Below, one piece after another: positions 8,703-17,778 of a stretch of 34,215 nt of DNA (position 1 is the first letter of the stretch; each line of letters starts with the position of its first letter). Origin of the DNA: Pseudomonas sp. GD03858. GTDB lineage: Bacteria > Pseudomonadota > Gammaproteobacteria > Pseudomonadales > Pseudomonadaceae. The notes below the pieces were generated by a model that was not told the DNA's origin, searched no databases, and was given only the letters and a program-made list of their open reading frames with translations. The position numbers were made by a program, and so were the translations under genes. The stretch spans positions 1 to 34,215 of the forward strand of contig NZ_JAOCDM010000049.1 in assembly GCF_029840925.1 (NCBI RefSeq), given 5' to 3'.

Positions 8703-9416
8703 TTATTGGGCCAGGCCACGTTCCAGCCAGCGCTTGCTGGAGAAACTCACCAGCGCGTCGAGCGCCAGGGCCAGCAGTGCCGTGCATGCGGCACCCAGCA
8801 ACAGCTGTGGCTGGTTGTTCAGGGCGATGCCGGGAAAGATCAGGCTGCCCAGGCTGTTGGCGCCGATCAGGAATGCCAGCGGCGCGGTGCCCACGTTCAG
8901 TGCCAGGGCCACGCGCACCCCGCCGACGATGATCGGCACGGCATTGGGCAGTTCCACCTGCCACAGTTGCTGGCGCGGGGTCATGCCGATGCCGGTGGCG
9001 GCTTCCTTGAGCGAGGCGGGGACGTTTTTCAGGCCCTCGTAGGTGTTGCGCACGATGGGCAGGAGGGAGGCGAGGAACAGCGCGAAGATCGCGGGGCCGG
9101 CGCCGATGCCCAGGATACTCAGGGCGATGGCCAGGACGGCCAGGGGGGGAATGGTGTTGCCAACGTTGAAGAACTGCATGAAGCGCTCGGCCTTGTCGAC
9201 CCGGTGCGGTCGACTCAAGGCAATGCCGGCGGGGATGCCCACGGCCAGCGCCGCCGCCATCGAAGCCAGCACCAAGACAAGGTGCGCTTGCAGGTAGAAC
9301 CCAAGATCGTCGCGGTAGCGGGCGATCGTGTCGATGCCGATCCAGTGGACCAGCAGGGCCAGGATGACGAGCACGGCGGCCCATCCCATCAGCCCTTTTC
9401 CGTAGCGTGCAGCCAC
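8703..9416 (-). CDS. opuCD: Osmoprotectant ABC importer permease (OpuCD-like), first gene of the operon
   Basis: A 237-residue inner-membrane permease paired with the one at 7125-7778. The transport motif is SLKEAATGIGMTPRQQLWQV followed by LPNAVPIIVGG. The first hydrophobic segment is WAAVLVILALLVHWIGI. The frame opens at 9467, but AAAGGAG at 9424-9430 sits 7 nt before a GTG at 9416, making this GTG the best start; an internal ATG at residue 10 has no such site. It is the promoter-proximal gene; a structured leader with several small hairpins lies at 9417-9600. Confidence 0.84.
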   Translation of the reverse strand: MAARYGKGLMGWAAVLVILALLVHWIGIDTIARYRDDLGFYLQAHLVLVLASMAAALAVGIPAGIALSRPHRVDKAERFMQFFNVGNTIPPLAVLAIALSILGIGAGPAIFALFLASLLPIVRNTYEGLKNVPASLKEAATGIGMTPRQQLWQVELPNAVPIIVGGVRVALALNVGTAPLAFLIGANSLGSLIFPGIALNNQPQLLLGAACTALLALALDALVSFSSKRWLERGLAQ

Positions 9417-9764
9417 AGGCGGACTCCTTTTTGTAGTCGGCGCTCGCACTCCCGTGTGGCCGGCCATTCCTGGCGGCGGGCAGTGTGACCGCGAGTAGCA
9501 GCCCGATGCGTGGCATCAGGCCATGAGCCGAACCCCGTCGGGCTCGTGAAGCAGGTGAAACCAGCCCTGAACCGAAGCGGGTTGCAGGGGAGTGGACGTC
9601 TCCGTAAAGGCAAAGGTTCCCATCTAGGGCGGCATTTGGCCAGTGCTAATCACTGGCAAGATGGAAACGCATCGAGAAAAAAAATCGGATTCATGCGCTC
9701 TGGGCGTTGAAAACACTGCTTTGTAGCCATTTGTCGTGACCAGGCTGACGCTTTAGCGATCACT
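9417..9764. other. Divergent intergenic region between opuCD and prfC (opuC side)
   Basis: About 350 bases with no convincing gene. Several short stem-loops fall in the presumed opuC leader, for example GATGC/GCATC near 9504-9516 and GAGCC/GGCTC near 9525-9550. An AT-richer block from about 9630 to 9720 holds the palindrome described separately. No clear minus-strand promoter could be fixed. Confidence 0.45.
9639..9657. promoter_or_regulatory. 19-bp palindrome, possible operator upstream of opuC
   Basis: GCCAGTG-CTAAT-CACTGGC has perfect 7-bp arms around an AT-rich 5-bp centre, the geometry of a dimeric repressor site. It lies 223 bp upstream of the opuCD start in an AT-rich stretch. I do not recognise the regulator. 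A short RNA hairpin is the alternative. Confidence 0.4.
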
Positions 9765-9858
9765 GGCCTCTTCGCGGGTAAACCCGCTCCCACAGGATTC
9801 CCACAGCCTTTGAGTCTTGTGCAGCACCTGTGGGAGCGGGTTTACCCGCGAAGAGGCC
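9765..9858. repeat. Perfect 32-bp inverted repeat of REP type upstream of prfC
   Basis: Arms 9765-9796 and 9827-9858 are exact reverse complements with a 30-nt loop. Each arm carries the GCGGGTAAACCCGC core and CTCCCACAGG end, which I recognise as the 35-bp REP family of P. putida. It would form a very stable cruciform or RNA stem between the divergent opuC and prfC transcription units. Confidence 0.85.
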
Positions 9859-9886
9859 GGAACAGGTGCATTGGGTTCAGCAGATT

Positions 9887-9915
9887 TTGGCCCATGCCCC
9901 GACTTCAGGTATGAT
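9887..9915 (+). promoter_or_regulatory. Sigma-70 promoter for prfC
   Basis: -35 TTGGCC (9887-9892), a 17-nt spacer and -10 TATGAT (9910-9915) sit 38 nt before the prfC ATG. The -10 matches 5 of 6 consensus bases and the spacing is ideal; the -35 is weak. A start near 9922 would give a leader of about 30 nt. Confidence 0.6.
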
Positions 9916-9952
9916 ATCGCCCCTTTTTGAATCCCCAGTCAGGCGATTTCCC

Positions 9953-11536
<1,584 letters not shown>

Positions 11537-11559
11537 TCGTCCAGGCCTTCACCTGACCT

Positions 11560-11688
11560 TGTAGGAGCGGCCTTGCGTCGCGAAAGGGCCGCAAAGCGGC
11601 CCCAGCGATCTTTGATTAACATTGAATCCTGGGGCCGCTACGCAGCCCTTTCCGACCGGTCCGACGCCTCGGCAAGGCCGCTCCTACA
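11560..11688. repeat. REP-like inverted pair with nested hairpins between prfC and the binding-protein gene
   Basis: Outer arms 11560-11575 and 11673-11688 are exact 16-bp inverted repeats. Inner arms 11596-11605 and 11629-11638 (GCGGCCCCAG) pair too. A compact stem GGGCCGC-AAA-GCGGCCC (11586-11602) competes with the inner pair. Bases 11646-11688 are the reverse complement of 5904-5946 over 43 bp. The convergent genes prfC and the PotF-like gene both end here, so it probably acts as a two-way terminator. Confidence 0.75.
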
Positions 11689-11709
11689 GGGATCGCGTAA
11701 TGCCCGCAA

Positions 11710-12789
11710 TCAATTCCCCGCTTTTACGCTGGTCCAGATCCGCGTCCTGATCCGGTCGATCTTCGCCGGCATCGCTTCCAGGGCATACAGCTTGCCCATC
11801 ACATCCGCGCTCGGGTAGATCATCGTATTGCCCTTCATCGTCGGGTCCACCAGCGCGTCAGCCTGCTGGTTGCCATTGGCGTACTGCACGAAGTTGCTGA
11901 TGTTCGCCATCACCTCCGGCTGCAACAGGTAGTTCATGTACGCGTAACCCGCTTTCTCGTTGGGCGCATCGGCCGGCATGGCGACCATGTCGAACCACAT
12001 CGGTGCGCCTTCCTTCGGGATCGAGTAGCCCACCTTCACCCCGTTCTTCGCTTCGTCGGCGCGGTTCTTGGCCTGCAGCACATCGCCCGAGAACCCCACC
12101 ACCAGGCACACGTCGCCATTGGCCAGGTCGCCGGTGTACTTCGAGGAATGGAAGTAGCTGATATACGGGCGCACCGTCATCAGCAACGCCTTGGCCTTGT
12201 CGTAGTCCGCCGGATTCTGGCTGTGGTGCGGCAGGCCCAGGTAGTGCAGGGCGATCGGCAGCAGCTCGGGGCCGTTGTCCAGCACCGCCACGCCGCAGCT
12301 CTTGAGCTTGGACAGGTATTCGGGCTTGAAGAACAGGTCCCACGAATCGATGGGCGCGTTGTCGCCGAGCACCGCCTTGACCTTGTCGATGTTGTAGCCG
12401 ATGCCGGTGCTGCCCCACAGGTAGGGGAAGCCGTACTGGTTGCCCGGGTCGTTCACCTCCAGCGCCTTGAGCAGCACCGGGTTGAGGTTCTTCCAGTTCG
12501 GCAGCTGCGACTTGTCCAGCTTCTTCAGGGCCTTGCCCTGGATCTGCCGGGCCATGAAGTGGTTGGACGGGAACACCACGTCGTAACCGGAGTTGCCGGT
12601 CATCAGCTTGCCGTCGAGGGTCTCGTTGCTGTCGAACACATCGTAGGTGGGCACGATGCCGGTGGTTTGCTGGAACTGCTTCAGGGTGTCCGGGGCGATG
12701 TAGCTCGACCAGTTGTAGATCTTCACCGAGTCGGCGGCGCCGGCAACGCTTGCGGCCAGCATCAGGGGAGCGAGAAGGAGCGTGCGCAT
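11710..12789 (-). CDS. PotF/SpuD-family periplasmic polyamine (amine) binding protein
   Basis: A 359-residue periplasmic binding protein with an 18-19 residue signal peptide (ending VAGAA). It follows PotF throughout: YNWSSYIAPDT, WGSTGIGYNIDKVKAVLG, DSWDLFFKPE, YFHSSKYTGDLANGD and IDRIRTRIWTSVKAG. Compared with E. coli PotF as I recall it, ligand-site Trp37 and Ser38 are kept (W27, S28). Asp39 is Ser here (S29) and Trp244 is Phe (in FSGD), while Asp247, Asp278 and the Glu near 185 appear kept. The pocket is therefore altered, and putrescine itself may not be the ligand. It is the last gene of a four-gene operon with no permease or ATPase alongside, so it must borrow a transporter or act as a sensor. 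Loose AAGG ribosome binding site. Confidence 0.83.
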   Translation of the reverse strand: MRTLLLAPLMLAASVAGAADSVKIYNWSSYIAPDTLKQFQQTTGIVPTYDVFDSNETLDGKLMTGNSGYDVVFPSNHFMARQIQGKALKKLDKSQLPNWKNLNPVLLKALEVNDPGNQYGFPYLWGSTGIGYNIDKVKAVLGDNAPIDSWDLFFKPEYLSKLKSCGVAVLDNGPELLPIALHYLGLPHHSQNPADYDKAKALLMTVRPYISYFHSSKYTGDLANGDVCLVVGFSGDVLQAKNRADEAKNGVKVGYSIPKEGAPMWFDMVAMPADAPNEKAGYAYMNYLLQPEVMANISNFVQYANGNQQADALVDPTMKGNTMIYPSADVMGKLYALEAMPAKIDRIRTRIWTSVKAGN

Positions 12790-12841
12790 GTCGGGGGTAC
12801 CTTGCTTTGTCTGTTGTTATCGAAGGCAGGCGATCAACGGA

Positions 12842-13183
12842 TCAGAAAATCAGTACGTAGGTCTTGCGCACGGTCTCCTGGATATCCCAGGTGCCGAGGC
12901 TGTTGGCCGGTAGCATCAGGGCGTCTCCGGCTTCTATGACCAGGGGCTCGCCACCGTCGGGCGTGAAGGTGCAGCGGCCCTTGATGAAGTGACAGAACTC
13001 CTGCTGCACGATCTGCCGGCGCCAGCGCCCCGGGGTGCACTCCCAGATCCCGGTCTCGACGCCGTCACTGCGTTCGACGCAAGTGACCGAGGTGACCGCG
13101 ACCGGCTCGCCGAGGGGCACGGCGACCGGGTTGGAGCTGTCCAGGATGGCGCTGTCGGTATGCTTGAACTGGGTGATGCTCAT
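12842..13183 (-). CDS. Small cupin-domain protein
   Basis: A 113-residue single-domain cupin of the Cupin_3/DUF861 type, related to the EutQ and ureidoglycine aminohydrolase cupins. The typical strands are visible: TGIWECTPGRWRRQ, then QQEFCHFIKGRCTFTPDGG (first cupin half) and VIEAGDALMLPANSLGTWDI (second half). There is no signal peptide, so it is cytoplasmic. Such proteins often sit beside FAD amine oxidoreductases and polyamine binding proteins in Pseudomonas; a role in handling an amine-derived intermediate is inferred. It lies 33 nt after the oxidoreductase gene and 52 nt before the binding-protein gene. Confidence 0.75.
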   Translation of the reverse strand: MSITQFKHTDSAILDSSNPVAVPLGEPVAVTSVTCVERSDGVETGIWECTPGRWRRQIVQQEFCHFIKGRCTFTPDGGEPLVIEAGDALMLPANSLGTWDIQETVRKTYVLIF

Positions 13184-13216
13184 GACCGGTGGATCCTGTG
13201 TGGTGATAAAGGGAAG

Positions 13217-14623
13217 TCAGTGCATGAAACCTTCCATGAAGTCGGCCAACCCGCTGGCCAGGCGCCGCCGCCAGGGGGCGCTGGCCGGGTTGGCGAGGGT
13301 CCGGTCCTCGTGGACGAAACTCTGGATGATCGCGTTGTAGCCCAGCCAGCGGCAGGGTTCCGGTGGCCAGCTGGCCAGGCTCGACAAGGGGCGGTTGTCG
13401 TGTACCCAGGGTTGGGCGGTGAGTTCGTTGTGCTGGCCGAGGATCAGCGCGGCCAGGGTGCGCCCACCCAGGTTGGTGGCGCCGACGCCCTCGCCGCCGT
13501 AGCCACCGGACAAGGCGATGCCGCGCTGGCGATCGCACAGCATGTGCGGGCGGAAGCGCCGGGCCATGCCCAGGTTGCCGCCCCACGAGTGGGTGATGCG
13601 CACATGCTTGAGCTGGGGGAACAGTTCGCCGAACAGGTAGCGACGTAGCTCGACCTCGTTGTCGGTCAAGGTGAAGTCTTCGCGCAGGCGGCCACCGAAG
13701 CGGTAGCCGCCACGGGCGCCGAACACCAGGCGGTTGTCGGCGCTGCGCTGGCCGTAGGTGACCTGGCGGCTGTTTTCGCTGAAGGCCTGGCCCTGGCTCA
13801 GGCCGATCTGTTCCCAGGTCGACTCGGGCAGCGGCTCGGTGGCCACCAGCAGGCTCTGCACCGGCAACTGGTGCCGCCCGAGCGGTGGCAGGCTGGCGGC
13901 GTAGCCTTCGACGGCAGGCACCACCCAGTGGCTGCGGATGCGTGCCAGCGGGGTGCGCACTTCGCTGCACTGCCAGTCGATGGCCGGGGTGTTCTCGTAG
14001 ATCGGCACGCCCATGGCCTCCACCGTCCGCGCCAGGCCGCGCACCAGTTTGGCCGGTTGGATCGTGGCGACATGCGGGCTGTAGAGGGCGCCATAGGGGT
14101 TGCTCACCTTCAACTGGGCATCCAGCTGCTCGGGGCGCAGCCAGCGATAGTCGTCCTCGTTCATGCCCTGGCGATAGAGGTCATCGAGCCAGGCGCGCAG
14201 GCTGCGCTCCTGCTCCGGGTAGCGGGCGGCGCAGTACAGCACCCCGCCTTTGCGGTAGTCGCAGGCAATGCCTTCGCGCAGCAGCACGTCATGGACTTCG
14301 TCGGGGATGCCGTGCAGCAAGTCGATGCTTTCGCGACGCTGCTGCGGCGACAGTGTGGCGAGCAGGCGGTCCTCGCCCAGCAGGTTGCCCATCAGCCAAC
14401 CGCCGTTGCGCCCGGAAGCGCCGAAACCGGCGATGTTGGCCTCGATCACGGCGATGTTCAGCTGCGGCGCCTGACGCTTGAGGTAGTAGGCGGTCCACAG
14501 GCCGGTGTAACCGGCGCCGATGATGCACACATCGAGGTCCAGGTCCTGGCGCAAGGCTGGGCGAGGGCACAGCGACTCGTCGAGCTGGTCCATCCACAGG
14601 CTGATCGTGCGCAGGGCTTGCAT
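13217..14623 (-). CDS. FAD-dependent amine/amino acid oxidoreductase (DAO family, PuuB-like)
   Basis: A 468-residue flavoprotein of the D-amino-acid-oxidase (DadA/PuuB) family that oxidises a C-N bond to an imine. The FAD-binding motif GAGYTG is at 36-41 after a beta strand (DVCIIGAGYTGLWTAYYL), with the ribose-binding acid in VIEANIAGFGASGRNGGW. The C-terminal flavin motif is SGGYGGEGVGATNLGGRT. The general layout resembles gamma-glutamylputrescine oxidase, which suits the PotF-like neighbour, but other amines are possible. A GTG five codons upstream (14638) is in frame; the ATG at 14623 has GGAG 9 nt before it and was preferred. It lies 64 nt after the regulator gene and 33 nt before the cupin gene. 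Confidence 0.84.
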   Translation of the reverse strand: MQALRTISLWMDQLDESLCPRPALRQDLDLDVCIIGAGYTGLWTAYYLKRQAPQLNIAVIEANIAGFGASGRNGGWLMGNLLGEDRLLATLSPQQRRESIDLLHGIPDEVHDVLLREGIACDYRKGGVLYCAARYPEQERSLRAWLDDLYRQGMNEDDYRWLRPEQLDAQLKVSNPYGALYSPHVATIQPAKLVRGLARTVEAMGVPIYENTPAIDWQCSEVRTPLARIRSHWVVPAVEGYAASLPPLGRHQLPVQSLLVATEPLPESTWEQIGLSQGQAFSENSRQVTYGQRSADNRLVFGARGGYRFGGRLREDFTLTDNEVELRRYLFGELFPQLKHVRITHSWGGNLGMARRFRPHMLCDRQRGIALSGGYGGEGVGATNLGGRTLAALILGQHNELTAQPWVHDNRPLSSLASWPPEPCRWLGYNAIIQSFVHEDRTLANPASAPWRRRLASGLADFMEGFMH

Positions 14624-14687
14624 CGGGTCGGGCTCCACATCCGCTGGGGTCTGTGGGCGATCCTAGTGAAGGGCGGGCGGGGCTGTC

Positions 14688-15497
14688 TTACGTGCGTGCA
14701 CGCAGGGAAATCTGTTTGAGGTAGGCCTTGGGCGACAAGCCGGTGTGCTCGCGAAAGCATTTGTAGAAGGCCGACAGCGAGTTGAAGCCGGCATTGAAGG
14801 CCAGTTCGTCGATGGGGGTGCGCACACTGGCGTCGCCAAGGCTGGCCATCAGGTGCTGCAGGCGTGCCTGGTTCACGTAACGGTAGAAGCTTTGCCCGAG
14901 CACCTGATTGAGCAGATAGGAAATCTGGTTGCGGCTGTAGCCACTCTCGTCGGCGACCTGCTGTAGATCGAGTTCTGGGTCGAGGTAGGGGCGCTGGCCT
15001 TGGAAGTAGTGCTCCAGGTCCTGGGCCATGGTCGACAATTGGCGCGGTGACAGGCCCAGGCGGCTGGTGGCTGGGCGGGGGCCGCCCGGCAGGCTGGCGC
15101 TGCCGCCCTGGCGTACCAGGGTGGCGTATTCGTTGACCCGCCAGATCAGCCCGTCCCTGACCGTGATCGCCTCGCTGGACTGGAATGCCACCAACCCCTC
15201 GCCACCCTGGACCGTGACCTGGTACTGGATGAACGCGGTGCAGCCGTCGACGCGGATGCGGTCGCTGTGCACGATGTCCTCGCCGGTTTCATGGGGCAGG
15301 CAGGCGCGCACATAGTCGCGCAGTTCGGCGAAGCCGAGCACGCGGTTCTGGAAGAAGTCGTGGTACTGGATGTCCGGGTGGTAGAGCGCCATCACGCCGT
15401 CCAGGTCGCGATGCTTCCAGCACAGGTGGTAGCGCATGACGGTGTCGGCGGTGAGCGGGGTTTGCCCGGGGCCGTCGGGGAGGGGAGTGGCGGTCAT
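14688..15497 (-). CDS. AraC-family regulator with N-terminal NTF2/SnoaL-like domain
   Basis: A 269-residue DNA-binding protein with an unusual layout. Residues about 15-130 look like a SnoaL/NTF2-like fold (YHLCWKHRDLDGVMALYHPD, then RVLGFAELRDYVRACLP and IWRVNEYATLV) where most AraC regulators have a cupin sensor. Residues about 165-265 are the double helix-turn-helix domain: DLQQVADESGYSRNQISYLL in the first, then ELAFNAGFNSLSAFYKCFRE and TGLSPKAYL in the second. The frame opens at 15557; the ATG at 15497 starts the conserved part and was chosen, although its ribosome binding site is weak. It heads the operon with the oxidoreductase, cupin and binding protein and is the likely local activator. 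The ligand is unknown. Confidence 0.8.
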   Translation of the reverse strand: MTATPLPDGPGQTPLTADTVMRYHLCWKHRDLDGVMALYHPDIQYHDFFQNRVLGFAELRDYVRACLPHETGEDIVHSDRIRVDGCTAFIQYQVTVQGGEGLVAFQSSEAITVRDGLIWRVNEYATLVRQGGSASLPGGPRPATSRLGLSPRQLSTMAQDLEHYFQGQRPYLDPELDLQQVADESGYSRNQISYLLNQVLGQSFYRYVNQARLQHLMASLGDASVRTPIDELAFNAGFNSLSAFYKCFREHTGLSPKAYLKQISLRART

Positions 15498-15620
15498 GGG
15501 CTCGATAGTGCATTGCAGAAAACCCAGGCGCAAGGCCACGGATCCGGCATATTGCACGGTTTTTTCAAGCGCTTATCGGCTAAGGGCTTGATTCATATGT
15601 ATGTAATTTTTTGATACAGC

Positions 15621-15636
15621 TGGCATGGGGGCTGCA
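15621..15636 (+). promoter_or_regulatory. Sigma-54 (RpoN)-type promoter
   Basis: TGGCATGGGGGCTGCA has the -24 GG (15622-15623) and -12 GC (15634-15635) at exact sigma-54 spacing. It differs from TGGCAC-G-N4-TTGCA at two less critical positions. Transcription would start near 15647, about 13 nt before the ribosome binding site of the 24-residue gene. The intergenic stretch upstream (15498-15620) is AT-rich and could bind an enhancer protein. Confidence 0.6.
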
Positions 15637-15671
15637 CTTCCTTTGTTCAACACCGAACGAGGAGAACGGCC

Positions 15672-15746
15672 ATGCGCTCGATACTGCTGTGGATGATTGG
15701 GGTGCCGATTCCGGTGATCATCCTGATTTGGTTCTTCATGCATTGA
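15672..15746 (+). CDS. 24-residue hydrophobic membrane peptide
   Basis: A very short gene encoding MRSILLWMIGVPIPVIILIW followed by FFMH. The peptide is one continuous membrane-spanning stretch with a basic N-terminus and a V-P-I-P kink in the middle. The evidence for expression is strong for its size: GAGGAG at 15659-15664 is spaced 7 nt from the ATG, a sigma-54-type promoter lies just upstream, and a perfect hairpin begins 5 nt after the stop. I recall similar tiny hypothetical proteins in Pseudomonas, but no function. It could be a membrane-stress peptide, a subunit-like regulator of a transporter, or a type I toxin-like peptide; the sequence does not decide. Confidence 0.7.
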   Translation: MRSILLWMIGVPIPVIILIWFFMH

Positions 15747-15750
15747 AGCA

Positions 15751-15816
15751 ATCGCGGGGCAAGCCCGCTCCCACGAGGCCGAGCTGGCTTTCGTGGGAGC
15801 GGGCTTGCCCCGCGAT
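15751..15816. repeat. Perfect 26-bp inverted repeat (REP-like) after the small peptide gene
   Basis: Arms 15751-15776 and 15791-15816 are exact reverse complements with a 14-nt loop. They contain the GGGGCAAGCCCGCTCCCAC core also found at 29606-29671. The element lies between the convergent ends of the 24-residue gene and dppF, where it can end both transcripts. Confidence 0.85.
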
Positions 15817-15831
15817 GAAGGCTACCCGGAC

Positions 15832-16800
15832 CTAGAGGAACTGCTCGGCATAGTGGCAAGCCACCTGCCGCGTGCTCACCTGGCGCAACGCCGGCACTTC
15901 CTTGGCGCAACGCTCGGTGGCATGCGGGCAGCGCTTGTGGAACGCGCAGCCATCCGGCGGATTCAACGGGTTGGGCAGTTCACCGGCAATGCGGATCTTC
16001 GGCTTCAAAGGATCCGGATGGATCGCCGGAGTTGCCGACAGAAGCGCTTGCGTGTACGGGTGCAGCGGCTTCTCGTAGATATCCTCCTTCGGCCCCATCT
16101 CCGCCGGCCGCCCCAGGTACATCACCAGCACTTGGTCGGCCACATGGCGTACCACCGCCAGGTTGTGGGAGATGAACACGTAGGCGGTGTTGAACTCCTT
16201 CTGCAGGTCCATGAACAGGTTCAGCACCTGGGCCTGGATCGATACGTCCAGCGCCGAGGTTGGTTCGTCCGCCACCAGCACCTTGGGTTGCAGCATCATC
16301 GCCCGGGCCAGGGCGATACGCTGGCGCTGGCCGCCGGAGAACATGTGCGGATAGCGCTGGTAATGCTCGGGGCGCAAGCCCACCTGCTCCATCATCTTCT
16401 GCACTTTCTCGCGGCGCTCGGTCTTGCTCAGCGAGGTGTTGATCAGCAGCGGCTCGGCCAGCTGGTCGCCGATCTTCTGCCGTGGGTTGAGTGAGGCGTA
16501 GGGGCTCTGGAACACCATCTGCACGTCGCGGCGCAGTTGCTTGCGCTGGTCCTTGCTGGCGCCCTTGACCTCGTGGCCGGCGATCTGCAGCGAGCCGGAG
16601 GAGGGGTCCTCGATCAGGGTCAGGGCCCGGGCCAGGGTCGACTTGCCGCAGCCGGACTCACCGACCACGGCCAGGGTCTTGCCGGCCTCCAGTTCGAACG
16701 ACACGCCATTGAGCGCGCGGACCAGCGCATGGCCCTTGAACAGGCCGCGAGAGACTTCGTAGTGGCGGGTCAGCTCACGAGCGGAAAGAACGACGGCCAT
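15832..16800 (-). CDS. dppF: Dipeptide ABC importer ATPase DppF
   Basis: A 322-residue cytoplasmic ATPase of the peptide/nickel transporter family. Walker A GESGCGKST is at 47-55, the signature FSGGQRQR at 154-161, Walker B VLVADEP at 174-180 and the H-loop SHN near 209. The C-terminal oligopeptide-transporter domain has the cysteine-rich segment CAFHKRCPHATERC, thought to hold an iron-sulfur cluster in this family. The open frame extends upstream, but the ATG at 16800 shares one base with the dppD stop (TGATG) and has GGAGGTGG just before it, so it is the real start. Last gene of the dpp operon. Confidence 0.92.
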   Translation of the reverse strand: MAVVLSARELTRHYEVSRGLFKGHALVRALNGVSFELEAGKTLAVVGESGCGKSTLARALTLIEDPSSGSLQIAGHEVKGASKDQRKQLRRDVQMVFQSPYASLNPRQKIGDQLAEPLLINTSLSKTERREKVQKMMEQVGLRPEHYQRYPHMFSGGQRQRIALARAMMLQPKVLVADEPTSALDVSIQAQVLNLFMDLQKEFNTAYVFISHNLAVVRHVADQVLVMYLGRPAEMGPKEDIYEKPLHPYTQALLSATPAIHPDPLKPKIRIAGELPNPLNPPDGCAFHKRCPHATERCAKEVPALRQVSTRQVACHYAEQFL

Positions 16801-17768
16801 CACGCCACCTCCTGGTTCAGCGGATAGAAGCAACGCACCAGGCTGTGGGCCTGGGGATCGAGGGCCGGGCGCTGCCGGCGGCAGTTTTCCTGCACGTAAG
16901 GGCAGCGCGGCGACAGCAGGCAACCCTGCGGACGGTCATAGCGGCCGGGGACGATACCGGGCAGGGTGGCCAGGCGCTCGGCGCCGATGCTGTGCTCGGG
17001 AATGGCCGCCAGCAGCGCCTCGCTGTACGGGTGGGCGGGGATGTCGAACAGCTCCGGCACCTGACCGACTTCGACGGCCTGGCCCGCGTACATCACGCAT
17101 ACGCGCTTGGCGGTCTCGGCGACCACGGCCAGGTCGTGGGTGATGAGAATGAGCGCCATGTTGCGCTCTTTCTGCAGGTTGACCAGCAGCTCCATGATCT
17201 GCGCCTGGATGGTCACGTCCAAAGCGGTGGTCGGCTCGTCGGCGATCAGCAGCTTCGGCTCGCCAGCGATGGCCATGGCGATCGCCACGCGCTGGCTCAT
17301 GCCGCCGGACAGCTGGTGCGGGTAGGCGTCCAGGCGGCTTTCGGCCGCCGGGATCTCGACCTTCTTCAGCAGCTCCAGGGCACGCTGGCGCGCGGCCTTG
17401 CCCTTCAGGCCGAGGTGCTGGCGCAGCACTTCCTCGATCTGGTAACCGACGGTGTAGCTGGGGTTGAGCGCGGTCATCGGGTCCTGGAAGACCATGGCGA
17501 TGTCCTTGCCCACCACCTTGCGGCGCTGGCGGCCGCTGAGCTTGAGCATGTCGATGCCGTCGAAGTTGAGCACGTCGGCGGTGATGCGTCCGGGGGCGTC
17601 GATCAGGCCCATCAGGGCCATCATGGTGACGGACTTGCCGGAGCCGGACTCGCCGACGATGGCGAGGATCTCGCCGGCATCCACGCTCAGCTCGAGGCCG
17701 TCCACCACGGGCACGGCATTGGCGTCGCCGAAGCGCACGTTCAGGTTGTTGATCTGCAACAGTGACAT
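16800..17768 (-). CDS. dppD: Dipeptide ABC importer ATPase DppD
   Basis: A 322-residue ATPase partner of DppF. Walker A GESGSGKS is at 39-46, the signature LSGGMSQR at 153-160, Walker B LLIADEP at 173-179 and the H-loop THD near 210. The C-terminal family domain has [15 protein letters not shown], matching the cysteine cluster of DppF. GAGGAG lies 6 nt before the ATG. It is separated from dppC by 10 nt and overlaps dppF by one base, so the five transporter genes are tightly coupled. Confidence 0.92.
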   Translation of the reverse strand: MSLLQINNLNVRFGDANAVPVVDGLELSVDAGEILAIVGESGSGKSVTMMALMGLIDAPGRITADVLNFDGIDMLKLSGRQRRKVVGKDIAMVFQDPMTALNPSYTVGYQIEEVLRQHLGLKGKAARQRALELLKKVEIPAAESRLDAYPHQLSGGMSQRVAIAMAIAGEPKLLIADEPTTALDVTIQAQIMELLVNLQKERNMALILITHDLAVVAETAKRVCVMYAGQAVEVGQVPELFDIPAHPYSEALLAAIPEHSIGAERLATLPGIVPGRYDRPQGCLLSPRCPYVQENCRRQRPALDPQAHSLVRCFYPLNQEVA

Positions 17769-17778
17769 GGCGTTCTCC

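Noticed and set aside
9510..9710. Possible 66-codon gene between opuC and prfC
   Set aside because: No ribosome binding site and it runs through the palindrome and AT-rich presumed regulatory stretch.
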